IMG/VR virus record: IMGVR_UViG_3300013772_000005
Span: 1-64,000 of that record
Source: a virus
Direction: 5' to 3' (one strand)
Length of the DNA stretch: 64,000 nt
Below are positions 36,481 through 46,769 of this stretch, in pieces. The first letter of the stretch is position 1. Each line of letters starts with the position of its first letter. The position numbers and the translations under genes were made by a program. The notes under the pieces were generated by a model. The model ran no database searches, was not told where the DNA came from, and worked only from the letters and a program-made list of their open reading frames with translations.

Positions 36481-37509
36481 TCACCTCAATACTGGAGTAG
36501 CGAACATGATCAGGTCTGTCGCCGTGCTGGTAAAAGCACTGTCGGCGCAGTCGGCAACACCGACGCGCCAGATCGCATCACCACCAGGGATCGTGGTTGA
36601 GTCGTTCGTATAGCCACCAGAGGCGGCGAGAAAGATCTCCTGACCAGAGGTGAAGCCGAGACCGCTCACGGCACCGACGATATTCTCACCGATCAGCTTC
36701 ACGCGGCCAAAGGTGCCGGCGGCGATTGTGTCGAGCGTGATGCCGATAAACTCATTGGTGCTGGTCGCCATGGCTGGCTGAATGCCGCCGGTGGCCAGCT
36801 TCTCGACCGGCGTGCCAACGTTGATCGTGGCGCCCGTCGTGTTCTTTGATTGCTTGACCGAGGTGTCGGTTGAGCTGATGCCGGACGAGCCAGAGCTGGT
36901 TCCCTGTTTCCAGGCGGTGAGCCGCTGGCCGCTGGGAGGCGCGACCGTCATGTGAAAGGTCGTCGTGCCGGTCTTCTGAAAATCCTGTGCGTCGCTGGCC
37001 GTCGGGTCTTGCGTCATGCGACGGCCGCCCTGGAAGATCTCGAAGTCGCGGACTGAGTTGGAGGCGCTGATGGTGAAGGACGTCAGCGTGAAGTCCTGCG
37101 TCACGCCGTCGCCGAACCAAAACTGCTCCTGCGGTGTATTGGCCAGGATGGCCGTGATGTCGGTCGTGAGCGTCGATATTTCGGCGTCCTGATTCGCGTC
37201 CTCGGTGATCGCCGTAGCCATCTGCGAGTCGAGTGTGTTGATCTGGCCCTGAAGGCTGGTCGTCGCCGCCGTGATGGATGCCGAGAGCGAAGCATTCTGT
37301 GCATCGAGCTGGCCCTTGCTCGCGGCTTGTCCGGCACTAGTACCGTCCGCCAGGTTGACCTGCGAGCCGCCGGTGTCGAGGACGCCACTGCCGGCATCGG
37401 TGAGCGCGCGTGTGCCGACGGTCAAACCCTGGAAGGTGACGGTTTCCTGATCGCTTTGGATCTGCGTGTTCTTGCCGCCGACGATGACGACAAATTTGCG
37501 GACTGTCAT
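36481..37509 (-). CDS. Tail fibre-like protein, 342 aa
   Basis: ATG 37509. After a short N-terminal domain (MTVRKFVVIVGGKNTQIQSD) comes a coiled-coil stretch (GQLDAQNASLSASITAATTS, INTLDSQMATAITEDANQDA). A beta domain follows (FWFGDGVTQDFTLTSFTISA, SVRDFEIFQGGRRMTQDPTA) and a C-terminal module (LIGENIVGAVSGLGFTSGQE) shared in style with the 527-aa fibre. Likely trimeric fibre or fibre adaptor. Confidence 0.75.
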   Translation of the reverse strand: MTVRKFVVIVGGKNTQIQSDQETVTFQGLTVGTRALTDAGSGVLDTGGSQVNLADGTSAGQAASKGQLDAQNASLSASITAATTSLQGQINTLDSQMATAITEDANQDAEISTLTTDITAILANTPQEQFWFGDGVTQDFTLTSFTISASNSVRDFEIFQGGRRMTQDPTASDAQDFQKTGTTTFHMTVAPPSGQRLTAWKQGTSSGSSGISSTDTSVKQSKNTTGATINVGTPVEKLATGGIQPAMATSTNEFIGITLDTIAAGTFGRVKLIGENIVGAVSGLGFTSGQEIFLAASGGYTNDSTTIPGGDAIWRVGVADCADSAFTSTATDLIMFATPVLR

Positions 37510-37512
37510 GCT

Positions 37513-39915
37513 TCACGCTCCGGCAAGGATTTCAGGTTGCAGCCACAGGTCGTTCGCCGTCGCCGAGGCAACGCCGTCTGCCGGTTCCGCCCTCCCGAGC
37601 CTGATGAGTGCGTCGGTCAATCCGGGGGGCGGGGTTAGGGAAAGCACGCCAGCGGTGTCAGAAAGGTAGACCGGGGCGCCAGGCACGGCTCCCAGGCTGG
37701 CGAGAGCGCCGGGGACGTTGCCGAGTTTGATCACCGTCCCAAATTGACCGACAGCGATGATGCCGGCGGTGATACCGGCCAGATCAGTCAGGCTGCTGAT
37801 GTTGGCTTCCGCCGGTGCCACCGTCCCATCGTCCTGCCAAGCGACGACGGTGAAGGCTGGGATCGAAGCGACGGTGCCGTTCTTGTGCAGCTTCGCCAGC
37901 TCGCGCGGATACTGGATCTTGACGTTCGCCTGATTAGCCGACGGCTGGCTCACCGTGACCGCTGCGCCCTGGAAGTTGATCACGCCCGCGAGCGAGACGA
38001 CCAGCGAGCCTTCGTCGTAGATGTTGGGAGAAGCCGTCGCCACCGAGCCCGTCTGCCCGCCGCCCGTCTGAATGCGGAAGGTGAGCTTCACGGTGTTTGG
38101 CAAAGGTACGAGGAGCTGGATCTGATTGCCGATGCCAGCACCGACATTGGCCGACTCCAGCCAGTCGTTGCCGGCGCCAAGCTGAGCCTTGCGGCCGTTA
38201 AAGAAGACTTCGAGCTGATGGTAGCCGGTCTGATAGGTCTGCGCCGCACCAACACCGAAGGGAGCCGGCAACGTCACGAAGGCATTCGCGGCATAGGTGC
38301 CGGAGCCGTCGCTCACCAGCGTCTCGTCGTAGACCTTGCCGGTCACCATATTCCAAACGGCTTCGGCAATCTGGTCCAGCTCACCGATGGCCGTCGTCAT
38401 GTCGGCGGTCGGCGTCACCCAGTAGTTGGACTGCCAGGGCGGGATGGAGGTGAATTCATTTGGCAGGCCGAGTGCTGCGAGCATCTCGGTCGGCACGCCG
38501 TCGCCGAGCTTGACCTGCTCTCCATCGTTGATTTCCATCGACTGCCAGCCGTTGCCGAAATAGACCTGGCTGCCCGAGCAGTAGGCGATGATGTAGTTCC
38601 GCGTGTGCAGCGGATCGATCAGGTACGAGCTGGATGCCACCAGCGTGACCGCCAATGGGCCGCCAGGCGTCGTTCCCTCGGCCGGCAGGGTCACGTAGGC
38701 CACCTGGCCGTCAGCCGGCGCAATCGACTGCGCCGTGATCGTGTAGGCGAAGGCGCGTCCAGGGGCGACGATGTGAAGGTCGGCGGACCACGTGAGCGCC
38801 GAGGCTGAGAGGCCGCCCATCATGCCCGTCGGCGACAGCGTGGCGCTGTTTGAGATCGACTGCGTGACCGTGACGTTGCCGGCCGTGCCGGCGACGCTGT
38901 TTGTCAGGACGATCCGGTTTCCCGAGCCCGCCGAGGCCGTGACGTTGAAGCCGGCAGCGTTGACGGCCGAGATGATCGCCGCCTTGACCTGGCTTGGCGT
39001 CCCATTCACCGGCACCGTGATCACGTACGCTGGCGTTGAGCCATCGGTCTTGAAGACGAAGGTGACCGCCGTCGTGCCGTCGCTGATCGTCAGCGTGTCG
39101 CTGTTCTTGATGCTGGTGTTCGGATCAGAGGCAACGGCCGTGAGCGAGCCGGTGGCGCCCTTCGGCATGTTCCACGAGATCAGGCCGCCGTCGGTGAAGA
39201 GGTAGTTGAAGCGCTCCAGCAGATTCAACGGCGTGATGCCCTGATTGTCAAACCAGTTGGTTGTGCCCTTCATCTCTTTGATGCAGGTCTTCAGCGCATC
39301 GTCGTTGCTCTTCATCGAGCCGATCGTCGTGTCGGTGCGCGGGCTGCCGAAGCTCCAGTCGGTCGCCAGATGGTAGTAGTAATTGACGGCTGGCGTCACC
39401 GAGACGACGGCACCGCCTGAGGTGACGACGATCGCCAGCGGTAGCCGCTGCGGCTGGCCAACAGAGAACGAGATCGTGTTGGCGATCAGCGTCGCTTCTT
39501 CGCACGTGACCGTGTCGGAATTCTGGATAAACTCGGCGCCCAAGCCGCTGTTGGCGGTTGAATCCCAGATGGCGACGCTGTCGTTGCCGGTCGTCACCTC
39601 CGACATCTCGACTTCGACATAGTTTGTCGAGTTGTCCTGGAGCGAGACCTGGAGCGCCGCCATGCCAGCGGCACGGTACTGGATCAGCTCGAAGCCGACG
39701 CGCTCGGAGTTGAAGAGCAGGGAGTCGCTGCCGGTGTTGACGCGCACCGTCAGGCCGCCGGCTGACTCGATTGCCCAGCCCTTCACCACGAGGTTCGTCG
39801 GTGAGATGAAGGCTTTGTTGTACGCCTGAAACTCAGCCGAGATCAGCGCCATCATGGATTCGTACTGCGGCAGGTCCAGTCTTTGATCGGCAACGAAACG
39901 CTGTGTCTTTTGCAT
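37513..39915 (-). CDS. Large tail/baseplate structural protein, 800 aa
   Basis: ATG 39915 after GGGGTGAGGTGG. The N-terminal 200 residues (MQKTQRFVADQRLDLPQYES, KGWAIESAGGLTVRVNTGSD, VSLQDNSTNYVEVEMSEVTT) resemble baseplate-proximal fibre or DUF4815-like proteins. A mid-region (GTTAVTFVFKTDGSTPAYVI, SQVKAAIISAVNAAGFNVTA) is a repeated beta-alpha module that also appears in the gpJ-like protein at 41065. The C-terminal part has QTYQTGYHQLEVFFNGRKAQ, a fibre-attachment type module. Probably links the fibres to the baseplate. Confidence 0.7.
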   Translation of the reverse strand: MQKTQRFVADQRLDLPQYESMMALISAEFQAYNKAFISPTNLVVKGWAIESAGGLTVRVNTGSDSLLFNSERVGFELIQYRAAGMAALQVSLQDNSTNYVEVEMSEVTTGNDSVAIWDSTANSGLGAEFIQNSDTVTCEEATLIANTISFSVGQPQRLPLAIVVTSGGAVVSVTPAVNYYYHLATDWSFGSPRTDTTIGSMKSNDDALKTCIKEMKGTTNWFDNQGITPLNLLERFNYLFTDGGLISWNMPKGATGSLTAVASDPNTSIKNSDTLTISDGTTAVTFVFKTDGSTPAYVITVPVNGTPSQVKAAIISAVNAAGFNVTASAGSGNRIVLTNSVAGTAGNVTVTQSISNSATLSPTGMMGGLSASALTWSADLHIVAPGRAFAYTITAQSIAPADGQVAYVTLPAEGTTPGGPLAVTLVASSSYLIDPLHTRNYIIAYCSGSQVYFGNGWQSMEINDGEQVKLGDGVPTEMLAALGLPNEFTSIPPWQSNYWVTPTADMTTAIGELDQIAEAVWNMVTGKVYDETLVSDGSGTYAANAFVTLPAPFGVGAAQTYQTGYHQLEVFFNGRKAQLGAGNDWLESANVGAGIGNQIQLLVPLPNTVKLTFRIQTGGGQTGSVATASPNIYDEGSLVVSLAGVINFQGAAVTVSQPSANQANVKIQYPRELAKLHKNGTVASIPAFTVVAWQDDGTVAPAEANISSLTDLAGITAGIIAVGQFGTVIKLGNVPGALASLGAVPGAPVYLSDTAGVLSLTPPPGLTDALIRLGRAEPADGVASATANDLWLQPEILAGA

Positions 39916-39934
39916 TTACCACCTCACCCCAGTT

Positions 39935-41065
39935 TCAGCAGTCGATCACAGGACCGACGATATTCCAGTTGATAACGATGCCAGCCGCCGTGATCGACTC
40001 AACGATCTGCTGTGCCAGAAGGCGAGCCGCCGTGATGCCAACGAGATAGACGGAGAAGTCGGCACCGCTTGTGCGCGGCAGCCGGTACGGCGTGACGATC
40101 ACGTTCACCAGCTCGCCAGAGACGTGGTTCTTCGTGAAGGTGTAGGTCGGATCGAGGAAGAGCGTTGTGTTGTTCGGGCGGCCGAAATACTTGATCAGCG
40201 CTTCCTCGTTCATCGTGCCGAAATTGAAGACGAGAAGGCCGGTGGCGTCCGGGATGCTGCTGGCGTCCTGCATCGTCAACGTCGGGATGATCGCCCCCGC
40301 CGTGATCGTCTGGCCAAGGACTCCACGCTGCTGCGTGAGGGAGAAGGATGCTGTCGGGTCTGGGATGAATGAGCCCGGGTAGCCAGGGACGGCGCAGTTG
40401 AAGCGCCCGCCGACCGTGTAGGCCGAGAGATCCGTACCAGCCCCAAACTGTAGAGTGACGCCCGCAGAGCCCGCCGTATTAGAGACGATATAGCGCGCCA
40501 GGCCGCCTTGACCAAAGATCGCTCCCTTTAGCTCGTCGACCTTCAGCACCTTGGTCGTGCCGTCGAGGGTGACGACAGCCTCCGCGAGCACGAGATCGAC
40601 CGAGGTGAGCGTGCCCGAGTAGTTGTGGAAGTGGTGGCTGCCGGCCAGGTTCCGCCTCAGCGACGGCACTGACGACGGGATCTGAATCTCGATCTGGTTT
40701 GGCCGGATCTCGTGAATCAGCACGCGCGGATTGTTGACACCGAAGAAGACGGCAAGCACGCGACGGATCGTCGGGATCACCTGCTTTGGCGCAAACGACA
40801 GGGCCGGGATCAGTTGGCGAAAGAGATCGTCTGAGAGGTTGAAGGCCGTCGGGCGGAAGACGCCGACGTTGGAGCCGAGAGCGTCTAAGAATTCAAGTTG
40901 CGCCGTCTGGACAAAGATCTGCTCTTTGGCATTCTGCGCCGACTGCACGATGGCGTCGTCTTCGGTCGCCCATGAATTGAGTAGACCCCGCACCATTGGG
41001 TTGACGTCCGGCCGATAGAGTGACGGCACGAACCTGATCATCTTGGAAAGCTTCGTCAGTGCCAT
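39935..41065 (-). CDS. Baseplate wedge protein, gpI-like
   Basis: 376 aa. ATG 41065 shares one base with the gpJ-like stop. The N-terminal part (MIRFVPSLYRPDVNPMVRGL, EFLDALGSNVGVFRPTAFNL, ALSFAPKQVIPTIRRVLAVF) matches the P2 gpI / Mu gp48 class of wedge proteins in order and position. The C-terminus (SVYLVGITAARLLAQQIVES, AGIVINWNIVGPVIDC) is less typical. As in other contractile tails it directly follows the gpJ homologue. Confidence 0.7.
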   Translation of the reverse strand: MALTKLSKMIRFVPSLYRPDVNPMVRGLLNSWATEDDAIVQSAQNAKEQIFVQTAQLEFLDALGSNVGVFRPTAFNLSDDLFRQLIPALSFAPKQVIPTIRRVLAVFFGVNNPRVLIHEIRPNQIEIQIPSSVPSLRRNLAGSHHFHNYSGTLTSVDLVLAEAVVTLDGTTKVLKVDELKGAIFGQGGLARYIVSNTAGSAGVTLQFGAGTDLSAYTVGGRFNCAVPGYPGSFIPDPTASFSLTQQRGVLGQTITAGAIIPTLTMQDASSIPDATGLLVFNFGTMNEEALIKYFGRPNNTTLFLDPTYTFTKNHVSGELVNVIVTPYRLPRTSGADFSVYLVGITAARLLAQQIVESITAAGIVINWNIVGPVIDC

Positions 41066-44000
41066 CAGACCACCGACATCGCGCTATCGGCGATCCTTGC
41101 CTGCTCGTTGTCGGCAATGGCGATGTTGGCCGTTGGCGAAGTGATCTGCGCATCGAAGACGCCACTGACGCCTTTGACCTGGACTGTGACCTCAGAGAGG
41201 ATGACGTCGTCGCCGACTCTCAGGCGGTTGATGTAGTTCGAGATCGCCGACTTGATGCTGCTGACGATGCTGGTGAGCGCCACGCCCTGCTGTGTCGTGA
41301 TCGTCACGGCTATCGCCACCGGGATCGTCACGGCTTCCAGGCCCTCGACCTGCACGCCAGCGGCTCTTAGGCCCGGGTAGGTCGCCTGATCGGTAGCCAG
41401 CCCGTCGACTGTCCACTGGACCTGCTGAAGGAGCCCGGTGAAGTAGCGGTAGCCGTCGGTGCCGCTGGCCGTCAGCGGGAAGACGAGCTGCGTGTTCGCC
41501 GTGCCACCCGACACCTCGATCGCCGCCGTCTCACCGGCGTTGAGGGAAGCAAGCTGCACCCGGCGTCCAGCGTCTGAGGCGCGGACTTCGACCTGCGTCG
41601 TCAGCAGTGTCACCTGCTTATTTTGCAGGAAGGCGACCAGCTCAGCCGTGCTCTTCGGGATCACCTGATACTTGTCGCCGATGGCCGGAAGCCCCGGAAG
41701 GGCTGAAGTCAGCGTCACCGTGCCCGAGGCTGCGACGTAGCTGGCGATCTGTAGGCGCTGCGCCACCTGCGTGCCGTTTTCCACGTAGAGGTCAAAGCCG
41801 GCGATCTGTCCGTCTGTCGGGAAGGTCGCCGAGAGCGACGAGTCTACAAGAACAGTTGTGCTAGTAGCCGCAGTAAGAACGCTCTCTTTGAAGATCGGGA
41901 CGTTAAATGAAGCTGCAAAATTACCGTCCACCACAATGATGAGATTGCTTGACGGAGCAAACGACCATGGACCTTGAGACGATTCAATGGCTGGCACATG
42001 CGAGGTGAAGCCTGTGGCTAGGCTCGTTGAGAAGTTGAGCGCCGTGTTGGCGCCACCGGCGACGATCTGGAGCGTGCCGCCGTTCATCCGGTTGACCTGG
42101 ATCTGCACCGCCGTGCCATTCACCGCCGTCGTCGCCGTCACACCCGGCACCCGGGCGTTGATCGCCGCTGCCACCTCGGTCGGCATGGCCGACGTCGGGA
42201 TGACGAAGTCGCCGCTGGCAAAGGTGATCGTCTCGGTCACGCCGTCGACAATCAGTGTCAGCACCGCTGTCGGCAGGGTGGACCAGTTTCCTGGTCCGCT
42301 GACGACGTAGGGGCGCGTGCTGAAGCTGCCGAGCGTCACCACGTCACCAGCGATGAGCGGGGTTTCCAGCTCGATCTGGCCGTTGAAGCGGTTCATCGTG
42401 TAGTCGTTGTTGGCGCCGGCCACCTCGGTCTCGCCAAACTGAAAGGCGAGGTTGGCGCCGCACACCATGACGTAGCTCTCGACCGGTGGCACCGTGACCA
42501 CGGACGTCGTGCGCTGGATGCGGAACCAGTAGGCCGTGACGCTCTGCACCGTCGTCTTCCGCCAGCGGAACGGCGCCTGGAAGAGAATGTTGCCGCTCTG
42601 CGTGAAGCCAAGGGTACCGTCGTCGACACCGACCGCTGTCCACGCCGTGCCGTTCCAATACTCGAAGTGCGCACCGATGTCGTTTGAGGCGGCCGTCGAC
42701 AGCTTGGCGTAGACCGAGTCGAATGGCACGTCGGTGTGCCCAAGGTAGAGGTAGGCGAGGTTGGCGCCAAACATCTGCACGTTGGCGCTGGTCTTCGCCT
42801 CCGTCGTCCGATCGACGAGCACACCGCCCTCGGTGTTGAAGACGTTCGTGAAGGTCGAGACGATCCGCACCTTCGAGATCGCTGAGCGCTCCGTCTTCGA
42901 CGACACGGTGAGACGGGTGCTACTTGACGACAGGTTGGCGTTGACGCCCGCCGCCTGGGCATTCACCGCTGCGGCGATGATGTCGGCCGTGACCGCTGTG
43001 GGCGAAATGAAAGTCGCCGGATCAAACCACACCTTCTGAAGGTTCGTGTAGCGGCCGTCGACCGCCAGCGAGAGGTGCAGAAGCCCGCTCGACAGGTCGT
43101 AGGTCTGCGTGGCGCCCGACTCGATGGCGGCCGTGCGCCCATCCTTTGAGAGCAGCGACAAAACGCCAGCTCTCAGCAGGTAAAGCTTGGCGGTGAATTT
43201 CTGATCCGTCTGGAAGGCCAGGCCGGAGTTGGCCGTGCCGCCCGTCACCTGGATCTCTTCGTCGTTTGACGTCCGGGAGAAGATGCGCACCTTCGAGCCG
43301 CCCGACGACACCCGCGCCTCGAAGCTGACGGCGACGGCGTTGATCTTGATCAACACCTCTTGCGCCGTGGCGGCACCAGGGGAGGCGAAGTCGGAGTTGA
43401 CGAAGGTGATCGTCTCGGTCACGCCGTTGACTGTGACAAACAGCGTGGCGTTGTTGGCGATGTTGAAGGGGTAGCTGTTCTGCGTTTCGACGAAGGCTTT
43501 GACGAGCGGGAAGTTGGCGACGTTGAGATACTGCTCACCGCCGGTTGCCAGCGTCACGACCGTCTCGACGCCGATATCGAGGAAGCTTGGGATGAAACCG
43601 GTGCCGTCATCGACGAAGAGCTTGACCACGTCGCCCGGTGTCGTCGTGTCGCGCAGCGTCACGGACACCACGCGCTTATTGTCTTCGGAAGACGTCAGGC
43701 CAAGAACACCATTGATAATCGACGTGCCGGTGCCGCGCGAGAGCGACTGAATCGTGTTTTTGATCCGGTCCCGGAGGTCCTGGTCCGACTCGTCGTCGAG
43801 ACCGTTCGTCACCTTCTGCGGGTTGGAAACGGTGGCCGTCGCAAACGGCTTTGACTGGAAGGCTTGAATGGCACCGATCGGCACGTTGCCGACGCTGCCC
43901 ACCTGATTGCAGGTGACGTCGATACCGGTCGCCTGCGTCTCGCCATCAAGGATCGTCCCCGAGACGTCGAGCGTGTACTGCACCTCAGGGCTGGTGTCGG

Positions 44001-44586
44001 AGGCTGGCACCTTGACGATCGAGCCGGATGAGATCACCCGGTCGCCAGCTTTCGCCAGAATGATCGTCTCACTGGTGCCGTGGTCCTTGGCCGTCGCTGC
44101 CGAGAGGTTGAAGGTGACGTAGTTGGCAAACTGCGTGACCGAGGCGTAGGGGACCTTCTCGACGTTCGTCGTGCCGCGTCCCAAGATCACCGATCCGGAG
44201 GCGGGGAAGCCGGTGGCCACGTCGCCATTGATCGCCATGGAGCCGGCCAGTGCGCCCGGCAGGCCCGCGTAGACGTTCGTCACAACCTTGACGAAGGCGC
44301 TGTCGCCGAGCGTCACTGTCGTCGATGCCGCCGCTGCCGTGACACGAGTGAGCGAATACTCGGCGGCCCGCGCATCAAGGTCGCTGCCCTCCACCGTGTC
44401 GAGCGAGTAGCCCCGGATGATTTCGAGCATCTGGAAATACTGCTCGTCGTCCTCGGTGGCCGCCGCCTCAAGCATCGTCGTCCAGATCGTGCCGTAGTTG
44501 ACGTCAGTCAGCGGCGTGTTGGCGAGGAGCGTCGCCAGCATGTCCTTCATGATGACCGTAAAGGTTCTCGGTGCGAACAAGCCCAT
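41065..44586 (-). CDS. Baseplate J-like protein, 1173 aa
   Basis: ATG 44586 with TAGGAG five bases upstream. Residues 1-350 are the Baseplate_J domain (TLLANTPLTDVNYGTIWTTM, GSDLDARAAEYSLTRVTAAA, VQYTLDVSGTILDGETQATG, NVPIGAIQAF, DDESDQDLRDRIKNTIQSLS). The C-terminus (PVAIAVTITTQQGVALTSIV, YINRLRVGDDVILSEVTVQV) ends the same domain. The central 700 residues are an insertion of repeated beta-alpha modules of the form VNGVTETITF...A..VL.KIN with lectin-like stretches (HTDVPFDSVYAKLSTAASND). This makes it about three times the usual P2 gpJ length. Forms the baseplate wedge. Confidence 0.85.
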   Translation of the reverse strand: MGLFAPRTFTVIMKDMLATLLANTPLTDVNYGTIWTTMLEAAATEDDEQYFQMLEIIRGYSLDTVEGSDLDARAAEYSLTRVTAAAASTTVTLGDSAFVKVVTNVYAGLPGALAGSMAINGDVATGFPASGSVILGRGTTNVEKVPYASVTQFANYVTFNLSAATAKDHGTSETIILAKAGDRVISSGSIVKVPASDTSPEVQYTLDVSGTILDGETQATGIDVTCNQVGSVGNVPIGAIQAFQSKPFATATVSNPQKVTNGLDDESDQDLRDRIKNTIQSLSRGTGTSIINGVLGLTSSEDNKRVVSVTLRDTTTPGDVVKLFVDDGTGFIPSFLDIGVETVVTLATGGEQYLNVANFPLVKAFVETQNSYPFNIANNATLFVTVNGVTETITFVNSDFASPGAATAQEVLIKINAVAVSFEARVSSGGSKVRIFSRTSNDEEIQVTGGTANSGLAFQTDQKFTAKLYLLRAGVLSLLSKDGRTAAIESGATQTYDLSSGLLHLSLAVDGRYTNLQKVWFDPATFISPTAVTADIIAAAVNAQAAGVNANLSSSSTRLTVSSKTERSAISKVRIVSTFTNVFNTEGGVLVDRTTEAKTSANVQMFGANLAYLYLGHTDVPFDSVYAKLSTAASNDIGAHFEYWNGTAWTAVGVDDGTLGFTQSGNILFQAPFRWRKTTVQSVTAYWFRIQRTTSVVTVPPVESYVMVCGANLAFQFGETEVAGANNDYTMNRFNGQIELETPLIAGDVVTLGSFSTRPYVVSGPGNWSTLPTAVLTLIVDGVTETITFASGDFVIPTSAMPTEVAAAINARVPGVTATTAVNGTAVQIQVNRMNGGTLQIVAGGANTALNFSTSLATGFTSHVPAIESSQGPWSFAPSSNLIIVVDGNFAASFNVPIFKESVLTAATSTTVLVDSSLSATFPTDGQIAGFDLYVENGTQVAQRLQIASYVAASGTVTLTSALPGLPAIGDKYQVIPKSTAELVAFLQNKQVTLLTTQVEVRASDAGRRVQLASLNAGETAAIEVSGGTANTQLVFPLTASGTDGYRYFTGLLQQVQWTVDGLATDQATYPGLRAAGVQVEGLEAVTIPVAIAVTITTQQGVALTSIVSSIKSAISNYINRLRVGDDVILSEVTVQVKGVSGVFDAQITSPTANIAIADNEQARIADSAMSVV

Positions 44587-44594
44587 TACGGCTC

Positions 44595-46715
44595 CTATGC
44601 GACTTTGACAGGGACCGTGAGCGGTTCGTCCACGTCCTTCAGCTTCAGAATCATGTTGACCATGAGTGTCGAGCCAGCTTGCGCCACGCTGGCGAAGATT
44701 ACCGAGTCAATGGCGTTGTCGGCCTGGAGCGAGAGGCGGATACGGCCGATGATCTTGTCGAGGTCGTCATGAAGACGCTCGCCAATCTTCAGACCAACGC
44801 CGATCGACTGATGGTATTTGAGCGAGCCTGGATCGAGCAGCAGCTTGACGGCGATGCGCTGGCCGATGTTGGCGCTGCCGGCGACGAGCTTGATGTCGTT
44901 CGTATTCGATACGGCAAGGTCAAAGTCGTCGGTGAGCTGGAAGTCGACGCCAAATTTGCGCTCGCCAATGGGAAGGTTGAAGACGATCGGCGGATCGGTT
45001 GGCTTCGTCACGGTGTTGAAGGTTGTGCTCGGGCTGCCGTTCTGCGGGATCAGCAACTTGTCGCCAGGACGCGCGACGCCCGGGATGCGCACCGGATTCA
45101 CGTCTAGCGGCGTCGTATCGACATAGGGCGCCTTCAAGCCGTTGTAGAAGGCGATGTCCTTATACTTCGACGGGTCACCCATGAAGAAGGCCGCGAGCGC
45201 CTGGATGGTCATGCCGCCGTCGATCGTGACCGTCTTCGCCATCTTCGTGGCAGTCGAAACGGCACTGGCTGCCGTTGCCGACGCCTTGGCTGCCGCCTGT
45301 GCCTTGGCCGTGACGATCTCGGCGATCGACTGCTTTGCCTTGGCGGCGGCAAGCGAGTCGCCAGCGGCCTGCGCCTTGACGAGATCGGCTTTCTTCTGTG
45401 CCAGGACGCCAGCCGCTGCCGCTGTTGCCGCGTTGGCGGCCGATGCGGCATAGACCGCATTCACGACGTCGGCCTTCACCTTGCTGTTCTGAGCGAAGAG
45501 CTTGGCGGTCTGGAGCGCCTTGTCAGCGGCGATCTTCGTTTGCTTCAGCGCGTTGAGTACCTGCTGCTGGCTGTAGGCCACCGCCGCTGTCTGATTCTTC
45601 GCGGCGATCGCCGCCTCGATGATGGCGATGTTGACCGCGACGGCGTCTTTGAGTTTTTGTACCTGAAGTGCGGTGAGCGTCTTCTGGGCAAACTGCTGCT
45701 GCTGTGCCGATGCCACAGCCGCCTGAAGCTGCGTCGCCTTCTCGGCCTTCAGCGCCTTCTGTTTTTGCGCATCGTTGCCAACGCCGACGGCGGCGAAGTT
45801 GTTGTCGATCTTCTTCTTCAGCGCCGCGACGGTGGCGGCGAAGCTCTTTTGGTTGGCCTTGCCGTTGTTGAAAGCCTGAATGCCCTGGGTGATGGCGTTG
45901 ATCGGCCCAAGGATTGTGTTCTCGATGTTTTCATCGACGAGCTTGACGAAGTCGAAGGCACCGGCGATCACCTGGCTCACCGCCTGAAGCGCGCCGGTGA
46001 TGTCCTCGATTGCACCGTCGATCGATGCCAGAAAGCCCTTGTCCTTGGCTACTAGCTTGGCGATGCCAATCGCCTTCAGGTTGATCGAGTAGTCGTAAAG
46101 GAGCGGCTTTGACGCCGAGCGCTTCATCGTGAAACGCTGGGGCTCGACGAACAGATCCTCGTGATCACGAAGGTTGCGCCAAACCAGCCGCAGCTCGCCA
46201 TCGTTGGCGGCGTCAGGATCGTTGCGCTTCTGCTCGACGTAGGCGCGAATGTAGGTGCGCAGCTCGTGGAATTCCATATAGCCCGAGCGACCAGCAGCGA
46301 AGACCGGGCGGCCCGACTGCGGGAAGGCGCCACCCGCGCGCCTGTGCGGTGAAATGCCGGTCGTGCCGCTGATGGAAATGTCCTTCAGCGTCGTGCCCTG
46401 GTGCTCGACCAGCACACCCGAGAAGGTTGGCGTCACCTCAATCGCAAAGATCTCGTCTTGAGAAAGATCCTGTGGATTGATCTGAAGCACAAACTCTTGC
46501 CAGCCGTCGGCATCCGAGACTTCACCGTCCTGCACCCTGACTACCTGGAAGACGTAGCCGAGCGACTTGCGCCAGCTCTTGTCGTTTTCGATGATGACGT
46601 TGGAAACCGACTGGCCGAGAGCCTTGGGGTAGGCCGGCGTGTCGGAGGCGCCGAAGGCGTTTAGAACGCCGTCAACAGCACCCGTCGCATTTGCGGCGAT
46701 GTCCGCAAGACCCAC
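44595..46715 (-). CDS. Baseplate protein with LysM-like and gp25-like domains, 706 aa
   Basis: ATG 46715. Residues 1-230 are a DNA-circulation-like/baseplate domain (QEFVLQINPQDLSQDEIFAI, ISGTTGISPHRRAGGAFPQS, GYMEFHELRTYIRAYVEQKR). Residues about 230-500 are an Ala/Lys-rich coiled coil. Next is a LysM-like segment (MTIQALAAFFMGDPSKYKDI, ARPGDKLLIPQNG) and a C-terminal gp25/GPW-like domain (GVDFQLTDDFDLAVSNTNDI, RLHDDLDKIIGRIRLSLQAD). The fusion combines roles usually split between wedge proteins gp53 and gp25 of contractile tails. Confidence 0.8.
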   Translation of the reverse strand: MGLADIAANATGAVDGVLNAFGASDTPAYPKALGQSVSNVIIENDKSWRKSLGYVFQVVRVQDGEVSDADGWQEFVLQINPQDLSQDEIFAIEVTPTFSGVLVEHQGTTLKDISISGTTGISPHRRAGGAFPQSGRPVFAAGRSGYMEFHELRTYIRAYVEQKRNDPDAANDGELRLVWRNLRDHEDLFVEPQRFTMKRSASKPLLYDYSINLKAIGIAKLVAKDKGFLASIDGAIEDITGALQAVSQVIAGAFDFVKLVDENIENTILGPINAITQGIQAFNNGKANQKSFAATVAALKKKIDNNFAAVGVGNDAQKQKALKAEKATQLQAAVASAQQQQFAQKTLTALQVQKLKDAVAVNIAIIEAAIAAKNQTAAVAYSQQQVLNALKQTKIAADKALQTAKLFAQNSKVKADVVNAVYAASAANAATAAAAGVLAQKKADLVKAQAAGDSLAAAKAKQSIAEIVTAKAQAAAKASATAASAVSTATKMAKTVTIDGGMTIQALAAFFMGDPSKYKDIAFYNGLKAPYVDTTPLDVNPVRIPGVARPGDKLLIPQNGSPSTTFNTVTKPTDPPIVFNLPIGERKFGVDFQLTDDFDLAVSNTNDIKLVAGSANIGQRIAVKLLLDPGSLKYHQSIGVGLKIGERLHDDLDKIIGRIRLSLQADNAIDSVIFASVAQAGSTLMVNMILKLKDVDEPLTVPVKVA

Positions 46716-46769
46716 ACGTCACCTCGGTTGTCGATGTTAAAACGATAGTAAGCTACTGAATGCGCCCTG

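Noticed and set aside
37744-38808. Plus-strand open frame opposite the 800-aa baseplate protein
   Set aside because: Arg/Asp/His-rich composition typical of antisense frames and no ribosome site.
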